This document shows positions 1 to 8,811 of a stretch of 43,826 bases of DNA, one piece after another. Origin of the DNA: Bacteriovoracaceae bacterium (GTDB taxonomy: Bacteria > Bdellovibrionota > Bacteriovoracia > Bacteriovoracales > Bacteriovoracaceae). The stretch covers positions 1 to 43,826 of the forward strand of contig CANHIY010000009.1 in assembly GCA_947461175.1 (NCBI GenBank), read 5' to 3'. The number at the start of each line of letters is the position of its first letter. Position 1 is the first letter of the stretch. The translations under genes were made by a program, and so were the position numbers. The notes under the pieces were generated by a model. That model did not search any database. It had not been told where the DNA came from and saw only the letters and a program-made list of their open reading frames with translations.

Positions 1-2
1 AT

Positions 3-128
3 TCTGGCAATCATAGACCAGCCGCTGTCTCCATGATCGATCACTGTGTCGGAACTGTCGCCTCCTTGGAAACCTTAGATGATACCAGTTCAAAAATCTC
101 TGAGATTCCTGGATTAATATATACATGA
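3..128 (+). CDS. C-terminal end of an unrecognised protein (5' partial)
   Basis: An open frame enters from the left edge and ends at the TGA at 126-128. It encodes 41 residues with no stop, ending in EIPGLIYT. The stop overlaps the start of the next gene in an ATGA arrangement, which is typical of translational coupling and supports this being a real coding end. The fragment is too short for me to assign a family; nothing in it is a recognisable motif. It probably forms an operon with the transporter genes that follow. Confidence 0.55.
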   Translation, partial: SGNHRPAAVSMIDHCVGTVASLETLDDTSSKISEIPGLIYT

Positions 129-1351
129 TACTTTCAAGCCAAGAAGAATCTGATTTAAAAAAAGAGCGCTGGTACATCATCATTTTAGCCGCCATACAGA
201 TTGTTCATATCCTAGATTTCGTGATCATGATGCCTTTGGGACCACGTTTTATGAGGGTGTTTCAAATTACTCCTGCTGAATTTTCTACTCTGGTCTCTGC
301 CTATACTTTCAGCGCTGGTATTGTTGGGTTTTTAGGTGCACTCTATGCAGATCATTTTGACAGGAAAAAATTTCTTCTTTTTAATTTCACAGGCTTTATT
401 TTTGGAACTTTTATGTGTGCCAAAGGCACAGATTTCTCCTCTCTTCTTACGGCCAGAATTATAGCTGGGGCCTTCGGAGGAATGCTCAATGCCAATGTTT
501 TGTCGCTGGTATCAGATCTTATACCTTTTCAAAGAAGAGGTACTGCCATGGGTGTTGTCATGTCCGCCTTTTCTATCACCAGCGTCTTTGGTGTTCCTGT
601 TGGGCTCCATATTGCAAATGTATTTGATTGGCAGATGACGTTTTATTTTATCTGTTTTATTGCCATCATTTTTTGGTTCCTGTCATTTTTAATCCTTCCC
701 TCGGTTAGAGTCAGAAGCATTAAAAAATCATTTACTGAGAATTTTAAAAATTTCAAAGACATCGTTTTTCAAAGAAAATATCATTCAAGTTTTCTTCTCA
801 CCAGTCTCCTAGGATTCAGCCTCTTTATCATTATTCCTTTTATTTCACCCTACATGGTGAAAAATGTAGGTATGACTGAAGAACAATTACCTTTAATTTA
901 TTTTATTGGGGGAATATTTACGATTATCTCGGCGAGATTTATCGGAAAATTGTGTGATAAAATCGGAAGTTTTAAAATTTTTTACATTGTCGCTTTTTCA
1001 TCAATTCTACCAGTTGTAGCTCTGACAAATCTTCCTCATGGTACTCCTTTGTGGGCGGCCCTTATGGCCACAACTCTTTTTACCATGTCTGCCTCAGGAC
1101 GATTTATTCCAGCTCTCACCATTGTCTCGGCCGTTGTAAAATCAGAGGACAGGGGAACTTTTATGAATCTTGAGAATGCCCTAAGACAATTGTCCTCAGG
1201 ACTTGCCTCTCAGGTTGGTGGGCTCATCATAGTCACAACCTCTTCGGGTAGCTTAGACCATTATCAGATTCTTGGGCTTATTTCAGTGCTTATTTCCATG
1301 CTTGCTGTCTATACTGGGTTTATTATTAAAACTAACTTTGGTTTAAAATAA
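125..1351 (+). CDS. MFS transporter
   Basis: A 408-residue inner-membrane protein with about 12 hydrophobic segments in two halves separated by a charged cytoplasmic stretch near residues 195-220 (RVRSIKKSF...FQRKY). The loop after TM2 carries a motif-A-like signature, ADHFDRKK, around residues 78-85, the conformational-switch motif of the major facilitator superfamily. Length is normal for a 12-TM drug or metabolite exporter of the AraJ/PbuE type. Substrate cannot be read from sequence. The ATG overlaps the upstream stop by 4 nt, and the next transporter starts 1 nt after its stop, so it lies within an operon of membrane proteins. Confidence 0.88.
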   Translation: MILSSQEESDLKKERWYIIILAAIQIVHILDFVIMMPLGPRFMRVFQITPAEFSTLVSAYTFSAGIVGFLGALYADHFDRKKFLLFNFTGFIFGTFMCAKGTDFSSLLTARIIAGAFGGMLNANVLSLVSDLIPFQRRGTAMGVVMSAFSITSVFGVPVGLHIANVFDWQMTFYFICFIAIIFWFLSFLILPSVRVRSIKKSFTENFKNFKDIVFQRKYHSSFLLTSLLGFSLFIIIPFISPYMVKNVGMTEEQLPLIYFIGGIFTIISARFIGKLCDKIGSFKIFYIVAFSSILPVVALTNLPHGTPLWAALMATTLFTMSASGRFIPALTIVSAVVKSEDRGTFMNLENALRQLSSGLASQVGGLIIVTTSSGSLDHYQILGLISVLISMLAVYTGFIIKTNFGLK

Positions 1352-1352
1352 A

Positions 1353-2258
1353 ATGAATCTAACTTCAGCACATTTAGCGGCAGTGAGTGCTTTTTCCCTT
1401 TGGGGTTTATTTCCGCTTTACTGGAAAATATTTCCAGAGGTTGGTGCCTGGGATTTATTTGGACATCGCCTTATCTGGTCATTTATCACGGTCATGTTGA
1501 TTTTAATTTTTCAAAAAAAACTTAAAAATCTTAAGAGCATTTGGCACCAAAAAAAAGTTCGTTATATGCTGATGCTTTCAGCGCTCTTTATTTCATCGAA
1601 TTGGTTAATTTATATCTATGCCATTAGTGTTGGGAAAGTTCTGGAAGCGAGTATGGGGTATTTCTTAAATCCCCTTATCAATGTTCTCTTCGGTTGGTTC
1701 ATTTTAAAAGAAAATCTGAGGTTCACTCAGTGGCCAGCGATATTTCTGGCACTTTTCTCTATTGTCCTTATGGGAATTCAGACCGAGCTTTCTCATTTCC
1801 CTTGGATGGCCGTTGTTTTGTCCCTGACCTTTGCCCTTTATGGAATCATCAGAAAAACAACTCACGTTGGCGCCTTGGAGGGTCTTGCCTTTGAAACTTG
1901 TTTTATTGTTGGTCCAGTTTTAATCTACTGGTTATTTCAAAAATCTACTCCTGTCACCATTTACAGTGAACTTCCCCTCTGGAAACTTGGTTTCTTATCT
2001 CTTTCGGGACTCATTACTTGCACTCCCTTAATTCTATTTGCCTTCAGTGCTCGCAGATTAAAACTTCAAACTATCGGATTTATTCAATACCTTTCCCCAA
2101 GTCTGAAGTTCCTGTGCGGTCTTTTTGTCTTAAATGAATCATTAACTTCCGAAAAACTTCAAGCCTTTGTTTTGATATGGATTGCTCTTGGATGGTACAC
2201 AATAGAGTCTTTTCTTTTTTTAAAGAAACAAAAAAAAGCGATCCCAATTAGCGAGTAG
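1353..2258 (+). CDS. rarD: RarD/EamA-family permease
   Basis: A 301-residue polytopic protein of the drug/metabolite transporter superfamily with about ten TM segments. The N-terminal block WGLFPLYWK and the central GYFLNPLINVLFGW...LKE block are hallmarks of the RarD (chloramphenicol-sensitive protein) subfamily rather than generic EamA proteins. RarD proteins are inner-membrane exporters or permeases of uncertain natural substrate. The start is 1 nt after the MFS stop, so the two are almost certainly co-transcribed. The symbol reflects family membership; function in this organism is inferred. Confidence 0.85.
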   Translation: MNLTSAHLAAVSAFSLWGLFPLYWKIFPEVGAWDLFGHRLIWSFITVMLILIFQKKLKNLKSIWHQKKVRYMLMLSALFISSNWLIYIYAISVGKVLEASMGYFLNPLINVLFGWFILKENLRFTQWPAIFLALFSIVLMGIQTELSHFPWMAVVLSLTFALYGIIRKTTHVGALEGLAFETCFIVGPVLIYWLFQKSTPVTIYSELPLWKLGFLSLSGLITCTPLILFAFSARRLKLQTIGFIQYLSPSLKFLCGLFVLNESLTSEKLQAFVLIWIALGWYTIESFLFLKKQKKAIPISE

Positions 2259-2298
2259 GCCCTTATTATTAGTCACCACTTTTACTGAGGTATAAACT

Positions 2299-2745
2299 AT
2301 GGTGTTAAATTTTGTTTTGATGGCAATTGTGATTGGCATCCTTATGCCCGTACAAGCAGGACTTAATGCTGAACTTACTCGTTATCTAAAGCATCCCCAC
2401 CTGGGTGCATTTCTTTCTTTGTTCATCGGTTCGATGATTATTTCTTTGATGGTTATTTTCAACGGAAGATTCAATGAAATTAAAAGAATACCAGAGACAC
2501 CACCCTATCTTTTTTTGGGAGGGGTTTTAGGGGCGATTTTTGTCAGTTCTTCCCTTTATTTGATCCCGAAAATGGGGGCTACGGCCTTGATTTGTTCATT
2601 TATTACTGGTCAATTGATTGGATCAGTCATAATCGATCATTTTGGCCTCATGGGTCTTACCCCCTATCCTTTAAATTTAAACCGAATTCTTGGTATTTTT
2701 CTTCTTTTCTCTGGCCTTATGCTGGTGGTAAAAAAATCAGTATGA
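2299..2745 (+). CDS. YdcZ-type DMT family membrane protein (DUF606)
   Basis: A 148-residue protein with four to five hydrophobic helices. It opens with a stretch containing MPVQAGLNAEL, characteristic of the YdcZ/DUF606 branch of the drug/metabolite transporter superfamily, whose members are half-size and act as dimers. An SD-like GAGG (in ACTGAGGTATAAACT) lies 8 nt before the ATG. Its stop overlaps the start of the ABC ATPase gene by 4 nt (ATGA), so the two are translationally coupled. No substrate is predictable. It is the third consecutive small-molecule transporter in this operon. Confidence 0.82.
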   Translation: MVLNFVLMAIVIGILMPVQAGLNAELTRYLKHPHLGAFLSLFIGSMIISLMVIFNGRFNEIKRIPETPPYLFLGGVLGAIFVSSSLYLIPKMGATALICSFITGQLIGSVIIDHFGLMGLTPYPLNLNRILGIFLLFSGLMLVVKKSV

Positions 2746-3719
2746 TTCAGGCAGAAAACTTAAATTACAAGTATGATCACCGTGCAATTGCAGGCATCCA
2801 TTCCTTATCCCTTAAGGTTAAGGAGGGGGAAGTCTTAGGAATAATTGGCCCAAATGGAAGTGGAAAGACAACACTTTTAAAGCTTTTGTCCGGTCAAATT
2901 CTTCCCCACTCTGGAAGCATAAAAATTGATGGTAAAATTTCAATTTTTTCAGAAAACCAATTTACATCCCAAATAAATGTACAGAAATTTCTTCTGGAAA
3001 ACATGACGTTAGACATTGATGATGAAAAAAAAATCCTCCTCATCAGAGACCTGGCCGACACTTTTGAATTTACTTTTCAACTAAGACAAAACCTAGAAGA
3101 ACTCTCTTCCGGACAGAGACAAAAAGTCCTTCTCGCCAAAGTGCTACTTAATAGACCACAGGTTCTTTTCATGGATGAACCTTTCTCTCATCTTGATCCT
3201 TTCACAAGAGGCGACATACTTAAAAGTCTTTTTAAGTACATCCGACAGCAAAACATAACAGTCATTTGGATCACCCATGATTTAGATGAGGTCCTTAAAT
3301 TTTCAGATCAATTGGCCCTCCTGAACTTCGGTCGGATGGAGCAAATAGCTGAATCAGAACAATTTATTCAGAAGCCTAAAAATCTTTTTGTGGCCCAGTT
3401 TATTGGTTATAGGAATTTTTTCCACATCAAATTTCATGAGGAAAAATGGACTTCTCCATGGGGTATGCTTCATTTTCCTCCTTTAGAAAAAGAAGATGGT
3501 ATCCTTGTCGTACCTGATGACGCTTGGACGATTGATCCTGATGGAATTGTCTTTAAAGTTATAGATAGGTATGCTGGGAAACAATGTATTCACTACGAAC
3601 TAGAATCAGGTCCTCATAAAATCTTCATGACTCAAGGTCCAGAATTGGCATGTCAGGAAGTAGGATCGGAAATGTCCCTGAGACCCTTTATAAGGTCGTG
3701 TTTTGTCATCAAGCTTTGA
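2742..3719 (+). CDS. ABC transporter ATP-binding protein with TOBE-like tail
   Basis: A 325-residue ATPase. Walker A is GPNGSGKTT, the ABC signature is LSSGQRQK, Walker B is VLFMDEP and the H-loop is WITHDL. After the nucleotide-binding domain (about residues 1-230) there is a roughly 90-residue extension with alternating hydrophobic strands, resembling the TOBE regulatory domain of PotA/FbpC-type importers. The ATG at 2742 was chosen over an upstream in-frame start at 2592 because ABC homology begins at MIQAENLNYKYDH and the ATG couples to the ydcZ stop. No permease or binding protein is adjacent, so the partner must lie elsewhere. Import of a polyamine, iron or anion is only a guess from the TOBE tail. 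Confidence 0.86.
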   Translation: MIQAENLNYKYDHRAIAGIHSLSLKVKEGEVLGIIGPNGSGKTTLLKLLSGQILPHSGSIKIDGKISIFSENQFTSQINVQKFLLENMTLDIDDEKKILLIRDLADTFEFTFQLRQNLEELSSGQRQKVLLAKVLLNRPQVLFMDEPFSHLDPFTRGDILKSLFKYIRQQNITVIWITHDLDEVLKFSDQLALLNFGRMEQIAESEQFIQKPKNLFVAQFIGYRNFFHIKFHEEKWTSPWGMLHFPPLEKEDGILVVPDDAWTIDPDGIVFKVIDRYAGKQCIHYELESGPHKIFMTQGPELACQEVGSEMSLRPFIRSCFVIKL

Positions 3720-3783
3720 ATTCAGACCTTTAAAGCTTAAAAAAAAACTATACCCACTGGTCTAAAATACCCTATCGTGGTAA

Positions 3784-4695
3784 ATGAATTTCATGGCCGT
3801 GACATACTTTGACAAAAATAAATATCAACGAAAACCAGAGTGGCTGAAGGTTAAACTTCCAGCAGGTGAAGACTTTAAAGAAATCAGGGACAATCTTCGG
3901 GAAAAGGGCCTTGCCACAGTTTGTGAGGAAGCTAAGTGCCCCAACATATCAGAATGCTGGAGCGCCCGCACGGCCACTGTGATGATTCTTGGAGACACTT
4001 GCACCAGGGCCTGTAAATTCTGTCATGTTAAAACAGGTAATCCCAAAGGTTTTATTAATCATAACGAGATTGAAAATACCTCCGAGATGGTAGGACTTAT
4101 GTCTCTACGTTATATCGTTATTACGAGTGTTGACCGAGATGATCTACAAGATCATGGGGCGGGCCACTTTGCCGCAGTGGTGGATCGGGTTCATCGAGAT
4201 CATCCAGAAACAAAAGTTGAAGTTCTTATTCCAGATTTTGGAGGAGATGAAGAGAGGATGCATCTTCTAGCGAAGTCCCATCCTTTTGTGATTGCACAAA
4301 ATATTGAGACAGTGAAAAGACTGACCCATCCCGTTCGAGACCCCCGTGCCAGCTACGAGAAGACCTTGAGGTGTCTGGATTTCTATAAAACTCACTACCC
4401 TAGTATCCAAACGAAAACGTCTTTAATGATGGGACTTGGAGAAACATGGAAAGAGATCCAGGAAACATTGGATGATCTTAGAAAAATTCATGTTGATATC
4501 GTCACCTTTGGTCAATATCTTCAACCCAGCAAGCGCCACTTAAGTGTTGAGAAGTTTTATAGCCCTGAAGAGTTTGAGGAACTTAAACGTATGGCCTTAA
4601 AAATGGGCTTTAAATTTGTGGCCAGCGGTCCCTTAGTGAGAAGTTCATATAAAGCTGGAGACTTCCTGGAATACGTAGAAAATAAGGACTCTTAA
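3784..4695 (+). CDS. lipA: Lipoyl synthase
   Basis: A 303-residue radical SAM enzyme that inserts two sulfur atoms into protein-bound octanoyl groups to make lipoyl cofactors for 2-oxoacid dehydrogenases and the glycine cleavage system. The auxiliary cluster ligands C47, C52 and C58 form CxxxxCxxxxxC. The radical SAM cluster ligands C73, C77 and C80 form CxxxCxxC. The C-terminal VRSSYKAG supplies the conserved serine ligand of the auxiliary cluster. Length is typical. The start may be 3784 or the in-frame ATG at 3793; neither has a strong SD. The lipB gene follows after 1 nt, so both steps of lipoate synthesis are co-expressed. Confidence 0.96.
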   Translation: MNFMAVTYFDKNKYQRKPEWLKVKLPAGEDFKEIRDNLREKGLATVCEEAKCPNISECWSARTATVMILGDTCTRACKFCHVKTGNPKGFINHNEIENTSEMVGLMSLRYIVITSVDRDDLQDHGAGHFAAVVDRVHRDHPETKVEVLIPDFGGDEERMHLLAKSHPFVIAQNIETVKRLTHPVRDPRASYEKTLRCLDFYKTHYPSIQTKTSLMMGLGETWKEIQETLDDLRKIHVDIVTFGQYLQPSKRHLSVEKFYSPEEFEELKRMALKMGFKFVASGPLVRSSYKAGDFLEYVENKDS

Positions 4696-4696
4696 A

Positions 4697-5437
4697 ATGA
4701 AGGACTCTATCAGTTCTTTATTTTTTTGGGCTGACTTTGGATTAACTTCAGATGATGTTTCAAAACTTGATGATGACACCATTGTTGTAACAAAATGGAA
4801 CTGGGACTACTCCTTGTCCCATAGGTTTCAAAGAAAAGCCCTGGAGCTCGTTCAAGGAAATCCTCGTTTAAAAATTCTCATCTGTTGCAATCATCCGGAA
4901 GTTCTTACTAATGGAAGAGGATTGCAAAAACCCAAAAAAGGTGAAGCTTTTCATTTGATTGAATTTGATCCGGAACTAGTTAAAAATTTCAACTATCCTC
5001 TGCACCAAATCGAGAGAGGTGGAGGGCTAACTTTCCATCACCCTGGACAGTTCATCTTTTACCCTGTGGTGAAGCTAAATCCCAAAACCTTATCCCTATC
5101 CTTAATGATAAATCAGATTTTTGATGTAACCTCTCAGGTGCTAAAAGGTTGGGGCATTGAAAAATTAAATCATGAAAACCAACTCTTAGGATTATGGCAC
5201 GAAGAAAAAAAGATTGCCTCCATGGGGATTGCGATTAATAAACTTACTACCTTCCATGGAATGGCCCTAAATATTTTGAACAATCCTAAAATGATGCTTT
5301 CATTGCAGTCTCTTAATCCCTGTGGACTAAATATTAAGACCTATACATCTGTGGAAAGTTTAACAACTCTTCCAGCTGATCCAATCGAAAGTTTTAAGAC
5401 TGAATTTTTAAAAAGGATTCACCATGAGTGGAAATAG
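4697..5437 (+). CDS. lipB: Octanoyl-[acyl-carrier-protein]:protein N-octanoyltransferase
   Basis: A 246-residue LipB homologue that moves octanoate from acyl carrier protein to lipoyl-domain lysines. Diagnostic elements are RGGGLTFHHPGQ at residues 107-118, the catalytic lysine region KKIASMGIAI near residue 172, and the catalytic cysteine C209 in NPCGL. The roughly 45-residue N-terminal lead before the domain is slightly long. It sits directly behind lipA, which uses its product. The stop lies 14 nt inside aroC, so the chorismate synthase start is read from within this gene, implying coupling. Confidence 0.94.
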   Translation: MKDSISSLFFWADFGLTSDDVSKLDDDTIVVTKWNWDYSLSHRFQRKALELVQGNPRLKILICCNHPEVLTNGRGLQKPKKGEAFHLIEFDPELVKNFNYPLHQIERGGGLTFHHPGQFIFYPVVKLNPKTLSLSLMINQIFDVTSQVLKGWGIEKLNHENQLLGLWHEEKKIASMGIAINKLTTFHGMALNILNNPKMMLSLQSLNPCGLNIKTYTSVESLTTLPADPIESFKTEFLKRIHHEWK

Positions 5438-6434
5438 CTTTGGAAGAATATTCAAAATGACCACCTTCGGAGAATCACATGGAAGTGCCCTTGGAGTTGT
5501 GGTGGATGGAGTGCCAGCCGGATTAACCATTGACGTTTCGGAGCTCATAAAGGAACTCAAGAGAAGGGCCCCTGGGCAACATGAAATACAGACATCCAGA
5601 AAAGAAGATGATTTTCCGGAAATTCTTTCAGGAATTTACGAGAACAAAACTCTTGGAACTCCTATTACAGTCATAGTAAAAAACACAAATCAAAAAAGTA
5701 CAGACTACGATAAGCTTAAAAATCAATACCGACCTGGGCATGCAGACAGGACGACGATGATGAAATATGGTTTTAGAGATCATCGTGGTGGAGGGAGATC
5801 ATCAGGCAGAGAAACTTTGGCCCGGGTTATTGGAGGGTATTTTGCTGGTCTTCTCCTTCCCGATGTTTCTTTTTATGCCTACATTGAAGAAGTATCCCAC
5901 TTCAAACTTAAATGCCCTCCAATTAATCACTTTGTAGACCGAGGTGAAATTAATATCCCTGATCCGGAGCTCTCACGGGAGGTTATGGACTATCTCAAAC
6001 AGTGCAAGGAAAAAGGAGAATCAGCGGGAGGAGTGGTTACACTTTCCATACTAAACTCCCCTACCGGCCTTGGAGAACCTGTATTTGACAAACTTAAGGC
6101 TGATTTGGCCAAGGCCATGCTCTCAATTCCTGCCTGTATCGGTTTTAGTATCTCGTCAGGATTTGAACTTGCTAAAATCCCAGGCACTGAAATGTCTTCT
6201 GATTCAAAAAATTTTGGTGGTATGGAAGGAGGTATTTCAAATGGGGAAGAAATTTTATTAAAAATCGCCTTCAAGGCTCCCTCCACCGTCGGAGAGAATG
6301 CTAAAACCGGACGACACGATCCTTGCATCTTACCAAGAGTCATTCCAGTGGTTGAGGCCATGGCCAAGATTGTGCTTGCCGATCATTACCTAAGACAATT
6401 GTCCTATCATTCATGGCTTAAAAAGTTAGAATAA
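5424..6434 (+). CDS. aroC: Chorismate synthase
   Basis: A 336-residue enzyme that converts 5-enolpyruvylshikimate-3-phosphate to chorismate using reduced FMN, the last step of the shared aromatic pathway. The N-terminal block GRIFKMTTFGESHG, the YRPGHAD segment and the RGGGRSSGRET block are all family signatures. The C-terminal half retains GRHDPC. It overlaps lipB by 14 nt, so lipA-lipB-aroC form one transcription unit although the pathways are unrelated. The gene ends 8 nt before the converging pilT-type gene, with no clear terminator hairpin between them. Confidence 0.96.
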   Translation: MSGNSFGRIFKMTTFGESHGSALGVVVDGVPAGLTIDVSELIKELKRRAPGQHEIQTSRKEDDFPEILSGIYENKTLGTPITVIVKNTNQKSTDYDKLKNQYRPGHADRTTMMKYGFRDHRGGGRSSGRETLARVIGGYFAGLLLPDVSFYAYIEEVSHFKLKCPPINHFVDRGEINIPDPELSREVMDYLKQCKEKGESAGGVVTLSILNSPTGLGEPVFDKLKADLAKAMLSIPACIGFSISSGFELAKIPGTEMSSDSKNFGGMEGGISNGEEILLKIAFKAPSTVGENAKTGRHDPCILPRVIPVVEAMAKIVLADHYLRQLSYHSWLKKLE

Positions 6435-6442
6435 AAAATTAA

Positions 6443-7543
6443 TTATTCATCATCAGAAGAATCACCGAACATGAGGTTTCTTTCAAAATCCTCTGGTTTA
6501 GTTGCATTAGTTTTTGCCTCTTCTAAGGTTATGAGACCATCTTTGTAGAGTTTTGTAATATGCTGATCAAAACTTTGGGCACCAGAGCTATTTTTTCCTT
6601 TTTCTATATAAGTATAAATCTCTTTGGTTTTAAAAGGATCAAGAATTGCTTCTCGTACTCCTGGATTGTTAAGCATGATCTCTTGTGCCGCAATTCTTCC
6701 CTTGCCATCAGCTGTTTTCAGTAATCGTTGAGAGATGGTGGCATAAAGATTTTCTGCCAAACGGGCACGGGCCACAAGTTGTTCCTCAGGTGGGAACATA
6801 GCTATGAGTCTTCCTATAGTGCTTAATGCATCTGTCGTATGAACTGTACCAAAAACCAAGTGACCTGTTTCAGCGGCCTTAATAGCAATGGAGATCGTTT
6901 CGGCATCTCTCATCTCACCAATTAGGATAATATCTGGATCCTGTCGTAGTGCAGACCTTAAGGCAGAATCAAAATCTTCTGTATCCGTTCCTATTTCTCT
7001 TTGCGTGATCCGTGCCTTTATAGGGTGATGTACATATTCAACTGGATCCTCAAGAGTCAAGACATGTACTGATGATGTTTTATTTATATAGTTTATCATC
7101 GCCGCGAGTGTAGAGGATTTCCCAGACCCGGTAGCACCGGTGACTAACACTAATCCAGCATTTGCGGATGCAATCTTATTAATAACTGGGGGTAATTTTA
7201 ACTCCTCAGTTGTTGGTACTTTATCACTGATGATACGTAAGATGATTCCTAATTTCCCTTGAAAACGAAGAACGTTAAAACGAACTCGACAAACATTAGG
7301 TACAGAAAAAGATCCATCATATTCCTTGAGAGTGTCCATTTTTTTTAATATTTCAGGATCCTTTATCATATGCTGACAAATCATTTTCATATCATCAGTT
7401 GTCAAAGGGTCAGCTTTAACTTGAATGAGATCTCCTCTTAATCTGAAAAAAGGTTTTTCATCAGTTCGCAAATGAATGTCACTGACACTTGCAGAGGATG
7501 CAGACTTAATAATATTATGAAAAGCTTCTTTTGAAAGAGTCAT
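6443..7543 (-). CDS. Type IV pilus retraction ATPase, PilT/PilU family
   Basis: A 366-residue cytoplasmic hexameric ATPase that drives pilus disassembly and twitching. Walker A is GATGSGKSS (136-144), the Asp box is around LTLEDPVEY (162-170), Walker B is DPDIILIGEMRD (202-213) and the His box surrounds GHLVFGTVHTTDA (227-239). The C-terminus (SFDQHITKLYKDGLITLEEA) looks more like PilU than canonical PilT, and it ends in an acidic tail DSSDDE. The ATG at 7543 is preferred over an upstream TTG at 7618 because family homology begins there and the extra 25 residues are unlike the family. Other pilus genes are not in the window. Pili are essential for prey entry in predatory relatives, but that role is inference. 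Confidence 0.92.
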   Translation of the reverse strand: MTLSKEAFHNIIKSASSASVSDIHLRTDEKPFFRLRGDLIQVKADPLTTDDMKMICQHMIKDPEILKKMDTLKEYDGSFSVPNVCRVRFNVLRFQGKLGIILRIISDKVPTTEELKLPPVINKIASANAGLVLVTGATGSGKSSTLAAMINYINKTSSVHVLTLEDPVEYVHHPIKARITQREIGTDTEDFDSALRSALRQDPDIILIGEMRDAETISIAIKAAETGHLVFGTVHTTDALSTIGRLIAMFPPEEQLVARARLAENLYATISQRLLKTADGKGRIAAQEIMLNNPGVREAILDPFKTKEIYTYIEKGKNSSGAQSFDQHITKLYKDGLITLEEAKTNATKPEDFERNLMFGDSSDDE

Positions 7544-7662
7544 ATAATTCCAATGAATAAATAGTAAATTGCTTATCGGAGAAAAAAAAATGAGGTTTAC
7601 ACCAAACATACCATTCAACTCCAGTCAACTTTAGAAAAGTGGATAAAATCCGATAACTCAAT

Positions 7663-8805
7663 ATGCTTGAAACTTGGAATTCAGAAGAGATTTTTTTAGA
7701 TGGGGATACCTATTTTGAGAGACTGATCTCTGATATCAATTCTGCTCAAAAATACATCACTGTTGAAATGTACATGTTTAATGATGATCTTTTAGGTAAA
7801 AAAATATCTCAACACTTGGTTAATGCAAATCTAAGAGGAGTAAGAGTAGAAGTAATTGTAGATGGTATTGGAAGTTATAATTTTAATAACAACATGAATG
7901 AATACTTTTCAAGAAATGGCATAAAAGTCAAAATTTATAATCCACTTCCTTTCTATCATCCTTTACCCCAAAATATTGACCTGATAGAAAAGATTTCTAT
8001 TCTAACAGAAAGAATGTGGAGGCTTAACAGAAGAAATCACAGAAAAATATTTACCATCGACTATAAAATTCTTTACGTAGGAAGTTTTAACATTACATCA
8101 GAACATATAAAGGATCATAATGGAGGTACCTGGAAGGACATGGGCGTCAGAGTGACTGGAGATCATGTAAACTTTGCCATCCTAAACTTTAAAAAAACCT
8201 GGAAGTTTAAGGACTTCTATCGATTCAGAAAAAAAAACCATCATCATTTTAATATGAACTGGAGGGTCTCACCTATGAGGCTTAATCAAACAGTTTTTAT
8301 GAGGAGGTTTCTCTATAAAGATCTTATCTGGAGGATGAACAGAGCAAAAAAACGTATTTGGTTAATGACTCCATACTTTATCCCTAAAAGATCATTGATC
8401 AAGGCAATTGGAAAAGCTGCTTTGAGTGGTGCTGATGTAAAAATTTTAATCTCTTATGAGAATGACGTAAAATTATTTAAATGGCTCCACTATTTCTATT
8501 TTAGGTACTTAATGAAAAAAGGTGTATCAATATACCATTATGATAAATCTATCCTCCACGCAAAATGTTATATAATAGACAATTTTATCACAATAGGATC
8601 ATCAAACCTAAACCACAGAAGCTTGCTTCATGATTTGGAGGTGGATATGACCATTCAAAATAAGAAAAATAAATTCATCATTGAATCAAACTTTATGAAC
8701 TCACTGAACGAAGAAAAAAAGATAACAATGGAATATTTATCAAACCGTCCCTGGCTTGATAAGATACTTTCTAAATTTATTTTTCTGTTCAGGTACTGGC
8801 TTTGA
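7663..8805 (+). CDS. Cardiolipin synthase-like phospholipase D protein (ClsB type)
   Basis: A 380-residue protein with two HKD motifs. The first is H126-x-K128-x4-D133 in NHRKIFTIDYK. The second is H299-x-K301-x4-D306 in LHAKCYIIDN, followed by GSSNLNHRS. Two HKD motifs in a protein under 400 residues without N-terminal TM helices fit the ClsB subgroup, which transfers phosphatidyl groups to make cardiolipin at the inner membrane. The next gene is a YbhP-like EEP protein, the same neighbour that clsB (ybhO) has in E. coli; this supports the assignment. It is transcribed divergently from the pilT-type gene across 119 nt. Confidence 0.85.
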   Translation: MLETWNSEEIFLDGDTYFERLISDINSAQKYITVEMYMFNDDLLGKKISQHLVNANLRGVRVEVIVDGIGSYNFNNNMNEYFSRNGIKVKIYNPLPFYHPLPQNIDLIEKISILTERMWRLNRRNHRKIFTIDYKILYVGSFNITSEHIKDHNGGTWKDMGVRVTGDHVNFAILNFKKTWKFKDFYRFRKKNHHHFNMNWRVSPMRLNQTVFMRRFLYKDLIWRMNRAKKRIWLMTPYFIPKRSLIKAIGKAALSGADVKILISYENDVKLFKWLHYFYFRYLMKKGVSIYHYDKSILHAKCYIIDNFITIGSSNLNHRSLLHDLEVDMTIQNKKNKFIIESNFMNSLNEEKKITMEYLSNRPWLDKILSKFIFLFRYWL

Positions 8806-8811
8806 GATGCT

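Noticed and set aside
3711-3738. Inverted repeat AAGCTTT / AAAGCTT after the ABC ATPase gene
   Set aside because: It is followed by an A-run rather than a T-run on the plus strand and has a weak AT-rich stem, so I do not call it a terminator.
5990-6367. 125-residue minus-strand frame inside aroC
   Set aside because: It is antisense to conserved chorismate synthase motifs and has no recognisable domain.
7544-7618. 25-residue N-terminal extension of the pilus ATPase from a TTG
   Set aside because: PilT-family homology begins at the internal ATG 7543 and the extension is hydrophobic and unlike the family.
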